In this document: piece by piece, positions 24,560-36,128 of the stretch
How the letters are laid out: each line of letters starts with the position of its first letter
Position numbering within the stretch: the first letter of the stretch is position 1
NCBI RefSeq assembly: GCF_030272615.1
Contig: NC_081408.1
Location: 765,264,330 to 765,328,329, forward strand
Length of the DNA: 64,000 nucleotides
Source: Cryptomeria japonica
Taxonomy: Eukaryota; Streptophyta; Pinopsida; Cupressales; Cupressaceae
Direction: 5' to 3'
Notes under the pieces: model-generated
What the model was told of the DNA's origin: nothing
The model's input: the letters and a program-made list of their open reading frames with translations, nothing else
Database searches by the model: none
Program-made: the position numbers and the translations under genes

Positions 24560-26545
24560 TGTCTTTCCTTTTTGGTGCAGGAGCACCCTTCAAAGGGCTC
24601 CCACCATTAGATTGTGTTTGTGTTCTTGCTTATTTAAGAAGCCATTGTATATAAAATAAGAGCCATGTGCTCATTGGTTCGAGTTTAGGTCCTAGTTGAG
24701 GTCCTAGGGTCATGAGTCAAAGTTGAGTTTTTCTTGAAAGTAGAGGGTATGTGTGCCTTCAAGGTGTTTTAGGGTCCTTCTTAGCATGGTGGTGTCAATA
24801 GGTTAGCCCAATGTGGGCCTAGGAGTCAAGAAAAGCAACATTGAGAAAGTTGCTCAAAAGTTGCAAAAGTTGCATGACAACTTTTCAAAGTTGTCAAGCA
24901 ACTTTTCCACCTAGTGGTCAAGATCTTTAGTTTAGCGTGGATAACCCTAATATGGGCACATAGACTGAGGTAAGGGTAGTATAAGTAGTTTTAAACCCTA
25001 AGATAAGGGTTGGATGTCAGTTGTTGTACGGCCCAAGCAAAGTGACTTGACTGTGACTGCAATTTTGTTGCCAGTCGGCACTAATGGAGCAATGAACGAA
25101 TGATAATGGATTGATCTTCAAACAAAATTGTGTAGAGAGTCTTGTATGGTGTAAATACCTTCGCCTTGAGCATTTAGATTAGGTTTTGTTTTGCAGGTTG
25201 TGTGTGTTTGTAAATATTTTGTAAACTTGCTTCTCACTGTCCAGTTTTGGATTGGTTTGTGTCAATGGGTTCATAACTCCATTCCCCATCGTGGAATCAC
25301 CATGAAACCATGGGGAATGAGAGTGTAGACCCTATAAATTACTTCAAAGTAAGTGGGGCCCTTGTAAATGCAGGGTGGCCATCTAAAGACCCACTCCTAG
25401 GCAAGACTAGACAGTGCCCGGCTAGGAAGGGTTAAGTTGCAGAGGTCTTGGAGAGAAAGGAAGGACAGAGGAGGAGGTACCCTTTGGAGGAATTGTAGAG
25501 GGGTGAGTGGAGTACCATTGGTATGAAGGAGGACCTTCCACCAATCCAGACAAGGTGGAAAGAACATCAAACCTACACTGTGACCCTGGCAGGCCTAAAA
25601 ACCCTCTTTAAAACCCTTAAAAACCTTAAAATCCACCTAGGGCAGTGTACGGACACTTGGAGGCCCAAAACCAAAAAAATCCTTGAGCCCTTGCCAAATG
25701 AATAGCAAGTCTTTTGGGAAGTTTCACAAGAATGTGCATCGTTTGCAAGAGGGAGCCCGAAAAGTCCGGGTAGGAGGCCTAATTGGGCACATTCCTTGTA
25801 GCCCTATTTTGTAGGAAAAAGACAAAATAGTGAAATCGGTAAGGGGTTGGAAGTTGAAAACCTCTTGGGGGAACATGGATGCATGGATAATTGTATCCTA
25901 GACCTGTCCTATCCTTTCTAGGACCTCGGAAGGTGTGGTATAAGCCAAACCCTTATTAGCCTAAGTAAGGGTTCTTTGAGTTTCATGAGTAGGTGAGACC
26001 TTAGGAGTAGCAATTCAAGTTGTTGGTGGGTGGATTGGGCAAGGTAAGGGGATTCCACAAGCAGGGAAAGTCCTAGAGACCCTAGGGTGTGGTTAGAACA
26101 CCTGGTGATCCAAGGAAAGGATCTAGGAGCATAGACTAAGCTAGTCCATCCCAAACCCCAACCCATCACTTTTCAGCCTCTCGTTGTTCGATTGTTCTTC
26201 GCTTGTTCTTTCCCATCGTTAATAACGATTTTCCTAAATAGAATCATTTTGCACTAATTAGAACAACAATTCAATCATTTGAAAGCATGGAAAATAAAAT
26301 TTTCCTTACTTTGACATATAAAACTATCACATAATCGTAGTATCAGTTGCAGTGGGGCATTCAACGACTTCAAAAACTCCTTTTGCAGTCGTTGAGGCTA
26401 TTGACCAAATAAAAATATGTGCAAGAAACACGTATAGATTATGTTTAGTTAACCCATATGTGTAATTAGTCCCTAAAAATACCTCAACAAGGAAACATTC
26501 ATAAATCCCATAACCCGTATGCACTTTTTATGTTAAAAATCCATA
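24560..26545. other. Noncoding, probable LTR or TRIM-like debris
   Basis: No supported gene. 24840-24910 holds repeated 'aaagttgc' and 'caacttt' phrases forming small inverted repeats. Similar 'aaagttgctca' phrases occur at 19860-19900, hinting that both belong to one dispersed repeat. GT-rich and G-rich stretches near 25280-25520 look LTR-like, but no boundaries could be set. Short open frames (25523-25705, 26169-25918) lack any coding signature. Confidence 0.4.
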
Positions 26546-26560
26546 GCCTCGCAAGGTTGT

Positions 26561-26636
26561 GGGCCCCCCTCCCTAAATCCCTTGCAGGAATACAGTAGTT
26601 ATCGCACTCCCGCAAGGGATTTGGGGAGGGGGGCCC
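26561..26636. repeat. Strong perfect-type hairpin, 25-bp arms
   Basis: Arms 26561-26585 and 26612-26636 are reverse complements with one mismatch (centre AAATCCC versus GGGATTT, outer GGGCCCCCC versus GGGGGGCCC). A 26-nt loop separates them. Weaker pairing (9 of 14) continues outward to 26547 and 26650. The stem is GC-rich in an AT-rich setting. It could be a MITE remnant or a small-RNA precursor. No protein is encoded. Confidence 0.85.
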
Positions 26637-26755
26637 TCAGTCTTGCGGGGTTCCTACCCCCCTTTTTAAATAAAATAAAATAAAATAATGCAAATTAAAT
26701 AAAATTAAAATAATATAAAATATTTAAAATATAAATTAAAATAATATAAAACGGA

Positions 26756-26890
26756 GAGAGAGAGAGAGAGAGGATGGGAAATGAAGGGAGATATAAGGGG
26801 GGAGGGAGAGAGAAATAGTGTGAATGGAGAGAGAAAAAGAGAGAGGGATGGTAAGGGGAGTGAGGGAGAGGGAGATAGAAAGAAAGAGTG

Positions 26891-26946
<56 letters not shown>
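26756..26946. repeat. (GA)n microsatellites and purine-rich tract
   Basis: A short GA run at 26756-26772, then mixed 'gggagagaga' sequence, then a pure run at 26893-26946. The antisense open frame here is only Ser/Leu repeats from the microsatellite. Confidence 0.95.
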
Positions 26947-26952
<6 letters not shown>

Positions 26953-27125
26953 CCCCTTAGGATATCATACATGGTCCTAAGGAGTCATATGGTGTCATTG
27001 GGGGTCCATATGGGGCCACACATCTGTTAGAACATCATATGACCCCTTAGGAGATCATACAACCCCTTAAGATATCATATGGTCCTAAGGGGTCATGTCG
27101 TGTGCTAATGGGTCGTATGGTTTAC
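26947..27125. repeat. Short interspersed 'ATGACCCCTTAGGA' repeats in both orientations
   Basis: Variants at 26948-26961, 26975-26988 (inverted, one mismatch), 27038-27052 and 27071-27096 (inverted). The block is a small cluster of imperfect palindromes built around CCTTAGG/CCTAAGG. Confidence 0.6.
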
Positions 27126-30010
27126 TTATACCCCCTTTTTTGCACACCATCTTAGTGCACTTACCCCTAAGTTTAAAAAATTATAACATGTATAGCTTGG
27201 GGAGAGAAGAGAGAGTGAGATAGATAGAGGTACAAAGGGGGAGAAGGAGAGTGATAGGGAAACATATAGGTCTAGAGTTTGGGGGAGATAAAGATCATGA
27301 GATGGATAGACAACAAGAGAATGACCATACAAGCCTATTAATTATTGAAATTTGATAGTCTAAAAAGATATAATATCTCCTAAAATATAGAATGATTTGC
27401 ATTATGACTCCTAGAGATTTGAACCAATATCAAACATCTTGCTAATATATACATAAAATATAATTCAAAGTAAAAGAATGATAAAAGACCCTAGAAATCT
27501 GAAACCACTCTCAAGCATCCTACTAGTATATATTTTCTCTTTGTCTTTTACCTTTCTTATACTTAAATGTTATATTTTATGTACATACCCTGATGAAAAC
27601 ATGTTCATGTTTTGTGGGCCTAAAAACCTGACTAGGTGCATTTTTTCTTTTGTAGCTTAGTGTCAACAAAAAATGTACATGTTTTTCTTGTTTAGCATAA
27701 CATGTGCATGTTATATTTATTGTATGAGTTATTCTAAATAAAATCATGCATGTGTTTGTATTTCAAATAACATGTATGTGTTATTAACACATGCCTTTTG
27801 GCTTGTACTTAGCCTTAGATGACAAGCCTTAGGCTTGGGAGCTTCATTTCTCTCCCTTTCGCATGATTTTTCCTTCCATTCTTGCTTCTCAACTTGCTTG
27901 TCATCATGTTTACACACTATAAATTGGGTCTTAGTGAAATTACCATGATAATTTCACACGTCTTTTGAACTTTCTAACCATATTTTTTTAGATTTGAACA
28001 ACATTAACCTATTTATTTTTATTTTCTTTTGCTGGTGTTTTTATAGTTACTGGAGATGTATGTGTACCATTTTTTATTAACTTTTGATCTACTTGTCCAA
28101 TTTTGAAATAAATTATATATTATTGCTCTACACTTCATTTTGTACATATTTTATTTTATTTTATTTTTGCATTTTTTATTACTTTTGAGCAATTTATGTG
28201 ACACACACACTCAATGATCTAATTTTCAGGATCCATCGACTTTGAAAAATTATAAAAAAAAGAGTACTCAATAAAAAATTACAAACAAAATACACAACTT
28301 TTAGTGCTCACTCTTAACTATATTCCTACCAATAGGGTTTTCAAAATTATAAATGCAACTAAAAAAATTGGGGTCGCACACCAAAGACTATGTTATGTTT
28401 TGCTGAAAAAAAATAGGAACACTTTTGTGTGCATGAAGCATTTGACCCTTTTAATCTTATCTATTATCAAAAAACTTTAGTAGTTCAGTACCTAGATTGA
28501 GGGTACTACAATTCATATTCTTTTCGTATCTTTGAATTTTGAGTGCATAAGTCTTAAATTAGTCCTCCAAGTTCAGGTAGCTAATTTAAAGAAAAAAAAG
28601 TGGGCACTTATAGCCCCTTTTTTTTAGCATTTTGGTGCACTTACCCATATAACATTTTTCTATAGCAACATGGTTTAACTAAATGATATCGTTACATATG
28701 CTTGACTTCTTCAACACTATAACATAAACGACATTTGAAATCACTTCAACAACAAAGAGTAAAGGAAATACTTATTAGACTTTAATATTTTACGATGAAT
28801 TCAATTAGATTTTAATCAAGAAAACAAATATTCCTAAATTGTAGCATTTCTTAGATATAATGATTAAAAAAATATTTGGATCCATTTTTCTCGGCAACCA
28901 AAATTGTGTGTACTCACCATGTGGTGATTAAGGTAGATTAGTCAAACTAGAAACCTCAATAAACTATAAATATGGACGAAAGAAATTAGGCTATGCCATT
29001 CTTGGTGGAAGTGTGCTCTTGTTCACAAGCAACAAGGATAATTTGCATTTGGGAAGCTAAACATCAAGAGAGGCTTAAAGAAAATTCAAGAGGCTAACTT
29101 CTCAAATAAGAGGGAATCATTACAAATGATTAAGGCATAAGGAATGTTATTCTATAAAATATTTCATCCATCCATGCATAGAATAGACTATGTCATTCTT
29201 AGTATGTTATATTTAGGATTTTCATTCATGACATATTTTTAAACTATTGAAGACCAATTTTCAATTTTAATGCAACTTAATCCAGTTGCTTCATCTAGCA
29301 TGTTTAAATTTTGTTAGTCTGCTAGGTGAAATTTTTTTCACTAAGTACCTTGATATAGAGTGCACATGAGGACAACATGCAAACATGATGGACACCTATA
29401 ATTTTATTTTACATGAATAAAGATTCTTGAAGATTTATCAACCCACTCTTTTATCAATAAGCAACTTCATGAACTGGAAGCGAGGAGGTTCCAAAAAATT
29501 ATTTCAATGGCTGCTATATGCTATTGAAAATTTGTTGGAGTTCATATAAAAAACAAATTTTGTAGATTTTATAGCTTAAAACTTCAAACTACAAAATTTT
29601 AGAAAGTTAATGATTTCATCCTAGAAAAAAAATTATTTTGATGACAAGAATCTAAAAATTATATATAAATAATAGGTAAATAACAAATTCTCATAAATAA
29701 AAGAAGAATGATGAAAAGAAGAAGACCCCACCTTAAAAATCTAAAAAATAGAAGCTATTATTTACTTAAATTTAATTTACCAACTAAGATTTTGTTTCCT
29801 CGAGTGCCTCATAATACCCCGCTCCACAAAATTAATTCTTAAATACAGTCCGATAGGCATCTTTGTTAATGTATATTACCGACCTAATATCAAATCACTC
29901 CCAATGTACTTTATTTGAAGTAAATGCCTATATCTATTTTTTTTAAAGAAATACAGATGCCTTTTGTACCAGCGGATTTAATGGCACAGGTGTGCTGGTA
30001 GTAGAGTTTG
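27126..30010. other. Noncoding stretch upstream of the ankyrin-KAP gene
   Basis: Mostly AT-rich with a purine-rich tract at 27195-27310. No open frame with coding character on either strand. The phrase 'ttagtgcacttaccc' (27151) recurs in variant form near 28630. The promoter of the gene at 30077 presumably lies at the right end, but no TATA box stands out beyond the generally AT-rich sequence. Confidence 0.5.
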
Positions 30011-30076
30011 TAATGTTTCGTGTTCGGTTCTGGTTGTTATATAGACAATGTTTTGGGGTTAGATAGCCAGGTGAAT

Positions 30077-30326
30077 ATGGCCTTGAGAAAGGAGCCAAGG
30101 AGTTGCCAAACTCCACACGGATGGCGTTTGGCAACTGTGGAAGAAGCGAACAACAATCTGAAATGGATGACGGATAACAATCTGTTAGAGAAATGGGACT
30201 TAGCTCGTCTTTTAAATGGCTGGATCGGAGGCTCTGCTTATGCCTTCGATGTCCAAGAGGCTTTCAGAAGCTGCCTTGGATACATGATACTAATCGAGTC
30301 ATCAACTCCTGAGATATCACACGCAG
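30077..30326 (+). CDS. Exon 1: novel N-terminal domain
   Basis: ATG at 30077 has A at -3 and G at +4. An in-frame TAA at 30011 lies upstream with no earlier in-frame ATG, which supports this start. The 83 codons include a Cys near residue 10, the phrase H-G-W-R-L-A-T-V-E-E-A and a Trp/Leu/Gly-rich patch (W-D-L-A-R-L-L-N-G-W-I-G-G). No family is recognised. The exon ends phase 1 at CACGCAG|GTTTGT. Intron 1 is 30327-30478. Confidence 0.65.
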
Positions 30327-30478
30327 GTTTGTATAACGTCTTTTGGCTTCATTAACTTGAGTACAAAGTAGTTGAATACAGATGACAAAATATGTTTACT
30401 GAAATTTTCAAAGCTTCAAGTTAGTGGTGATCTTGCAATGTAAACATTAGGCTGATGCTTGTATATTGTCCGCAAAAG

Positions 30479-31541
30479 ATGACAGGAGTGCGGGTCTATA
30501 TTCTGAGGTTCCCCCATTGAGTAACGAGGGAAGGAGTGCTGCGGTGTTGTTGTGTAGTGAAGATTGGAATGTGGAGGTCCTTTATTGGTTGATGCCAGGA
30601 GAGGATCCTCCAAAATGGGAAGATGATGAAACAAAAGCAGTAAGCGAAATAGTAAGCAAAGTAGCAAGAGAGTGGCAGGGTGTGCGTGCAAAGAGCAGAG
30701 TGCTTTCTTCTTTGGAAGACGCGAGGATAAACATTCAAGAGCTTTTGACAGCCCTCGCGGTCGACACCATAAAATCTTTGGAAGCCTTGATGAACAGGAT
30801 TCAATTGTATGAGAAAGGCCAGATTTCAAATGAAATTTTAGAAGAATTTATTCCTGCCCTCCCCGAAACTGGCGATGAGTTTCTGGATGAAATAAATTTG
30901 AAAGAGGATTTGAAGACGTTTAAAGACTTAGGATTCGACACAAGCGTGCCGTCGACCTGGGAAACACTCTGGTATCTCACGGTGGATGTCGTGAATCGGA
31001 TAACCTTCAACGCTCTATGCAAAGACTTATATAGTGCAGTGGTGATGCATTCAACATCTCGGCCGCAATATGACCCTGATGATGACGAGGAGATGGACGA
31101 CGATTGGCCAACTCTGGCATCCCTGATTTTCTGCGCCTACCAGCGTTCTAATTGTGGTTTTGACCTGAATATAAGAGCAGCGGCAGAAGAGGCCAACAGG
31201 GATATCAAGCGGTTTGCCGAGACTATACGTGACCAACATTTCTCAATATTCAGCTCTGAAGGCAAGTCCGATGTTTTTAGCACCTTTCTTGTCCGGGCGG
31301 TAATGAAAGGCAATGTAAATCTGGTAAAAAAGCTCTTAGACAGAGGCGTACAACACTCTGAAACATATTATAAGGAAGGAACAGCATTGCACCATGCAGT
31401 AGGAATGGAGGATGAATCCGTTGGACTTAAAATCGCAGAGATGCTGCTTAAAAGGAACGCTGGCTTGGTGGATGTCAAGGCCAAGGATACTGGAGAGACA
31501 GCTTTGAATAAAGCCATTGAAGAAGGCAAAACTGTGAATAT
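30479..31541 (+). CDS. Exon 2, left part: N-terminal region and first ankyrin repeats
   Basis: The acceptor is AAAAG|ATGACAGG. The leftover G of exon 1 plus AT makes Asp and keeps the frame. The first ~270 residues are unassigned and mostly helical, with an acidic run (D-P-D-D-D-E-E-M-D-D-D) around 31074-31106. Ankyrin repeats begin near 31300: G-N-V-N-L-V-K-K-L-L-D-R-G, then E-G-T-A-L-H-H-A-V and G-E-T-A-L-N-K-A-I. The exon is cut after AATAT at 31541 by the Copia LTR. Read into the LTR, the frame stops at 31552-31554. Confidence 0.8.
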
Positions 31542-32021
31542 TGTAGAATTTTGAACCTGACCTATCCTCTCTGAATCAACTGATTAGCAAACAATAACAA
31601 CAAAAAGAAGAAAACACCAATATCTTTATTGAAGCTTAATTAAAAAATTACATAGAGGCTGTATATATAAAGAATTTGCAGTCTAGAAGAATAAATAATA
31701 ACTGCAGTTCTAAATATATTCCTAGTTTTGCATGGAAAGCTACTAAGGCTCTCAAACTAAAACAAGTAAACTACTCCCTAAATTAAGAATACAATAAGTG
31801 CATGCACAACATGCTTTATTTACTAAAAACAAACTCATCCAAAAAGAAAAACTAAAAATAGTCCTAAGGATTCACGCATGCTGGAGTACATGCTTTATTT
31901 GCATGAATAAACAAAAAAACTATTAACTAAAAATAGCTTATGCATGGTGATGAATGGATAGCTTCATGTCCAAACTGGAGTTGCATGGAGCTGCATGCTA
32001 GAGCAGCATCACTTATCAACA
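31542..32021 (-). repeat. 3' LTR of the exon-inserted Copia
   Basis: Runs TGTAGAATTTTG to CACTTATCAACA on the + strand. A TATA-like 'ctttatatatacag' (- strand) lies near 31650-31663. The element's last codons and stop (32011-32009) fall inside this LTR. Confidence 0.95.
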
Positions 32022-34306
32022 TACTCCCCCTTGATGCTGAGAGGGCTGACAATCTTATCTCGTAGTGCTATAAACTGAGCTTTCGCAACCGCTTTGGTGA
32101 ATATATCTGCTAGTTGATCCTGGGTGTTGATGTGCTTCAATTCGACATCCTTCTTTTGCACCAAATCTCGTATGAAGTGATATTTCAAATCAAAATGCTT
32201 TGTTCTGCTGTGATGAACCGAATTCTTAGCTAACTTGATGTCACTCACATTGTCACAATAAATTACTGTAGGCTGAATTTGTTTTTCTCCAATTTCTTCC
32301 AAAACTTTTCTGAGCCAAAGGGCTTGTGTACCTACTGAGGTAATTGCAACATACTCTGCTTCTGTAGATGAGAGGGCAATAATACTTTGTTTTTTCGAGC
32401 TCCAGGTAATCAAACCAAAACCAAAAGAAAAACAATTTCCAGATGTAGATTTACGGTCATCCATACTACCTCCCCAATCTGAATCACTAAAGCCTACAAG
32501 ATTGAACTTTTCAGAAGAGTAGTAATGAATACCAAAACTTGAATTCCCTTTCACATACCTCAAAATCCTCTTGGCTGCCTTCATATGTATTTCAGATGGA
32601 TTTGTCATATACCTTGAAACAAGTGAAACTGAATAAGCAATATCTGGCCTCGTGTGGGTTAGAAACATCAAGCTCCCCACAATACTTCTGTAAGTTGTCT
32701 CATCAACTAAATCAGCACCATCATCTCTACATAACAAATCTCCATGAGCACTTGGAGTGGAGGCAGGGTTACAATCTGTCATATTAAATTTCTTCAGCAT
32801 ATCCTGTGCATACTTTGTTTGACAAATGAAAATCTCATCCTTACTTTGATAAACCTCCATTCCTAAAAAATATTTCATTAGACCAAGATCTTTCATCTCA
32901 AATTCTTTCATCATAGCAGCTTTGAATTCATCTTTCATCTTAGAACTACTACCCATATACAAAAGATCATCAACATACAAACTTATGATGAGAATATCAG
33001 TACCTTCGTGTTTGTAGTAAAGGGTAGGATCACTCTTACTTCTCTGGAAGCCATTCTCCTGAAAATATCAATCAATCCTGGCATACCACGCTCTTGGTGC
33101 TTGCTTGAGGCCATACAAAGCCTTCTTCAACTTGTAGACATAATTATCTTTTCCTTCCACTTCAAAACCTTGTGGTTGCTCCACATATACTTCCTCTTCT
33201 AAGTACCCATTCAAGAAGGCACTTTTCACGTCCATATGATGTATGCTCCACTTCTTATGAGCTGCTAATGAAATCAACATTCGTATGGTCTCTTGTCTTG
33301 CTACTGGTGCAAATGTCTCTTCATAGTCAATTCCATATTTCTGTGTGAAGCCTTTAGCAACTAATCTTGCCTTGTGTCTTTCAACACTCCCATCACTATT
33401 AAATTTGGTCTTGTAGACCCATTTGGTGCCAATCCTTTTTTTGACATGTGGAAGTTCTATTAACTCCCAAGTGTCATTCCTGTCAATGGAATTCATCTCT
33501 TCTTCCATGGCTTTCACCCAAACTTCATTAGTACATGCATCTTCAAAACATGATGGTTCAAAATCAACCTTGGCTAATAAAGCAAAATTCACTGTCTCAC
33601 CTATTGGGTTTTTTTCATGTACTTGATTTCCACTCTTTTGGTAGATATCACTCAATCTCCTTACTTTCCTTGTAGAACTTAGAGAAGAAGCTGGACTTGA
33701 ACTTGGTACTAAAGTACTTGATGAAGGATTGCTTGGTGGAGTTAAACCACTGGATATAGAAACATTAGATGGCTGCTCATGATCAATATCAGCAATTATA
33801 TCATCATTCAAAATAGATTTTGGCTTCTCAACATGGCCTTTTTTATGACCATAAACTCCCCCTTCATCAAAAATCACATCTCTTGAGACAATAAGCTTGT
33901 TAGTGAGGGGATTATACAATCTATAAGCCTTGCTTTTCTCACTATACCCAATAAAAATGCATGACTCACTCTTTGCATCTAACTTTTGTCTATTCTGATC
34001 CGGTACATGCACATAAGCCAAACAACCAAAAACTTTAAAATGATTAACATTAGGCCTTTTACCATACCAAGCTTCATAAGGAGTCATCTTTTCTAGTGTA
34101 CTGGTGGGGCTACGGTTGAGGATGTACACCACTGTAGCAACTCCATCTCCCCAATAAGAATTGCTCAATCCTTTGGTTTGTAACATGCACCTTGCCATTT
34201 CAACCAACTCCATTCTGTTGAGGTGTGTATGCAGTAGTAAGTTGCCTCTTGATGCCATTAAAATCACAATAATTTTGGAAAGCCTTTGAGCAAAATTCTC
34301 CTCCAC
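32009..34306 (-). pseudogene. Copia RT and RNase H region, broken
   Basis: 34306-33068 carries the end of integrase, a Ser/Pro-rich linker and the start of RT ([34 protein letters not shown]). After the TGA at 33070-33068 the same frame continues to 32009 with the RT active site Y-V-D-D and RNase H motifs (D-S-D-W, S-S-T-E-A-E-Y, H-F-D-L-K-Y-H). It ends only inside the LTR. The frame differs from the upstream integrase frame because of the deletion near 34210. Confidence 0.9.
32022..32032 (-). promoter_or_regulatory. Polypurine tract of the exon-inserted Copia
   Basis: AAGGGGGAGTA on the - strand, directly abutting the 3' LTR. It lies within the last codons of pol. Confidence 0.9.
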
Positions 34307-35006
34307 AATCAGTCCTTAAACATTTGATCTTGCACCCTTTCTCATTTTCCACAAGGGCTTTAAACTTCTTGAATGTATCCAAGGCTTCATCTTTGGCCTT
34401 CAAAAAATATACCCAACAATTTCGTGAGTAATCATCAATAAAAGTGATGAAATATGATGACTTACCCAAACTCTTAGTCTGCATAGGACCACATATATCT
34501 GAATGAACAAGCTGAAGTGGGTGATGAGCCCTCCATGCATTGCCCTTTGGAAACTTTTCTCTTGCATGCTTTCCTTTAGCACAACCTTCACAAACCTCCT
34601 TGTGTTCCTCAACCTTAGGCAAACCAGAAACTAATGCATGTGAGGTTAGAAACTTCAAACTATGAAAATTTAAATGCCCATACCTGAGATGCCATAACCA
34701 ACTTGAATCCTCATAAGCGATATTTTCCAGATTGTTGTTATGTTCACCAAACCTCAAGGGGAACATCCTATTTCTTGTCATTGGAACAACAGTGATCACC
34801 CTATTATCCTTATTTTTATCATAGATAGTACAAGTCTTATTCTCAAAGACTACTTTATAATTTTTCTCACATAGCTGCCCAACACTTAACAAATTGTGCT
34901 TCAATTGTGGAGTATAATAAATATCATGAATATTCTTTATACCTTCTTTTGTTTGGACCTCCATAGCTCCTTTGGCAACAACCTCCAATGATTTATCATC
35001 ACCAAG
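34200..35006 (-). pseudogene. Copia protease end and integrase, truncated
   Basis: Continues the gag-protease frame after the TAG. It holds the integrase zinc-binding motif (H-L-R-Y-G-H...C-E-G-C) and the first two catalytic Asp residues in H-S-D-I-C-G-P and L-R-T-D-C-G-G-E-F. The frame stops right after T-P-Q-Q-N-G-V. Counting from the second Asp, the Glu of D-x35-E would fall just past this point, in the part that is missing. Confidence 0.9.
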
Positions 35007-36059
35007 CTAGATCTTGGATTTGAAACTTCCATCCTTTGTTGAGAACAACTTCTCATTCCCTGTCATATGGTTAGAGCATCCAGAATCTAAGTACCAAACA
35101 TCTTTACTAGTATTTTCACCCTTGGCATAAGATAAGAATAAGTGATCAGGAGGATTGTCACTACTTTCTTGAGCATAGTTAGCACTTTTACCTTCTTTCA
35201 ATCTGCATTCTCTTTCAAAGTGGCCATACCTATTACAATGGTAACATTGAACATTTCTCTTATCAAATCTACCTCTACCTCTTCCTCTGAAACCACCACT
35301 TCCTCTTGAGCCACCTCTTCCTTTACCTCTTGAAGAATTTTGGCTTTGCCCTTTACCTTGGCCTTGATTGATTTTGGCACTACTGCTGCTTGCATCTTCA
35401 TTTTTTGTGATTAGCAGTTTAGAGGAAAATGCTTTCTCTACACCTTCAAAAGAATCTTTCAATCTTTCTTCATGAGACATCAGGGATCCAACCAGTTGAT
35501 CAAACTGTAGTTTTGTCAAATCCTTGCTTTCTTCTATGATTATTGCTACATGATTCCATCTGGGTGTCAAAGATCTCAACACCTTTTTAATCAAAACTTC
35601 ATTGCTTACAATTTCTCCAAATGTAGCCATTTTATTGACCACATCTTTGACTCTGACACAATAATCACTTATACTTTCAGCTTCTTGCATCTTCAAATTC
35701 TCGAACTCTCGCTTCAATGTCTGAAGCTTGACCACTTTAACTTGATCACTACCCTGGTAAGCTTCTTGTAGAGTCTTCCAGGCATCTTTGGCAGTTGATG
35801 CTCCTGATATTCTTGGAAATAAGCTCTTATCAAGAGCTATCTGAATGTGAAACAAAGCTTGAGCATTCTTTTTCCTTGCTTCCTTTCTTGATGTTCTTTC
35901 ATTGGCTGTAAGGGCATTCCAATCAGTTGGCTCTTCATAACCTGATTCAATATTCTCCCACAAATCTTTTCCAATCAAAAAGGTCAGCATCTTAATGCAC
36001 CAATAATCATAATCATTCCCATCAAATTCTGGAACGGGCATATGGTTAGAATTCGACAT
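35007..36059 (-). pseudogene. Copia gag and protease start, ending at a premature TAG
   Basis: 350 codons. The N-terminal gag helices include F-D-G-N-D-Y-D-Y-W near the start. A Gly/Arg/Ser-rich zone precedes a CCHC zinc knuckle (C-Y-H-C-x4-H-x4-C, about 35246-35205). The protease motif L-D-S-G-C-S-N-H lies near 35090-35065. The TAG at 35009-35007 interrupts a frame that otherwise continues unbroken into protease and integrase. Confidence 0.92.
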
Positions 36060-36114
36060 GATTAACTTTGGCGAAATTCCAACAATAAAACTTTAACCCA
36101 AAACAATTTTACCT

Positions 36115-36126
36115 GCTCTGATACCA
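36115..36126 (-). promoter_or_regulatory. Primer-binding site, initiator-Met tRNA
   Basis: TGGTATCAGAGC on the - strand, two bases inside the 5' LTR. It is the classic plant Copia site complementary to the 3' end of initiator tRNA-Met. Confidence 0.95.
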
Positions 36127-36128
36127 CT

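Noticed and set aside
26736-26972. Ser/Leu repeat open frame on the - strand
   Set aside because: It is a direct translation of a GA/CT microsatellite with no independent coding signal.
30416-30829. 137-codon antisense frame over exon 2
   Set aside because: It lies opposite a well-supported exon with consistent splice phase, and has no domain.
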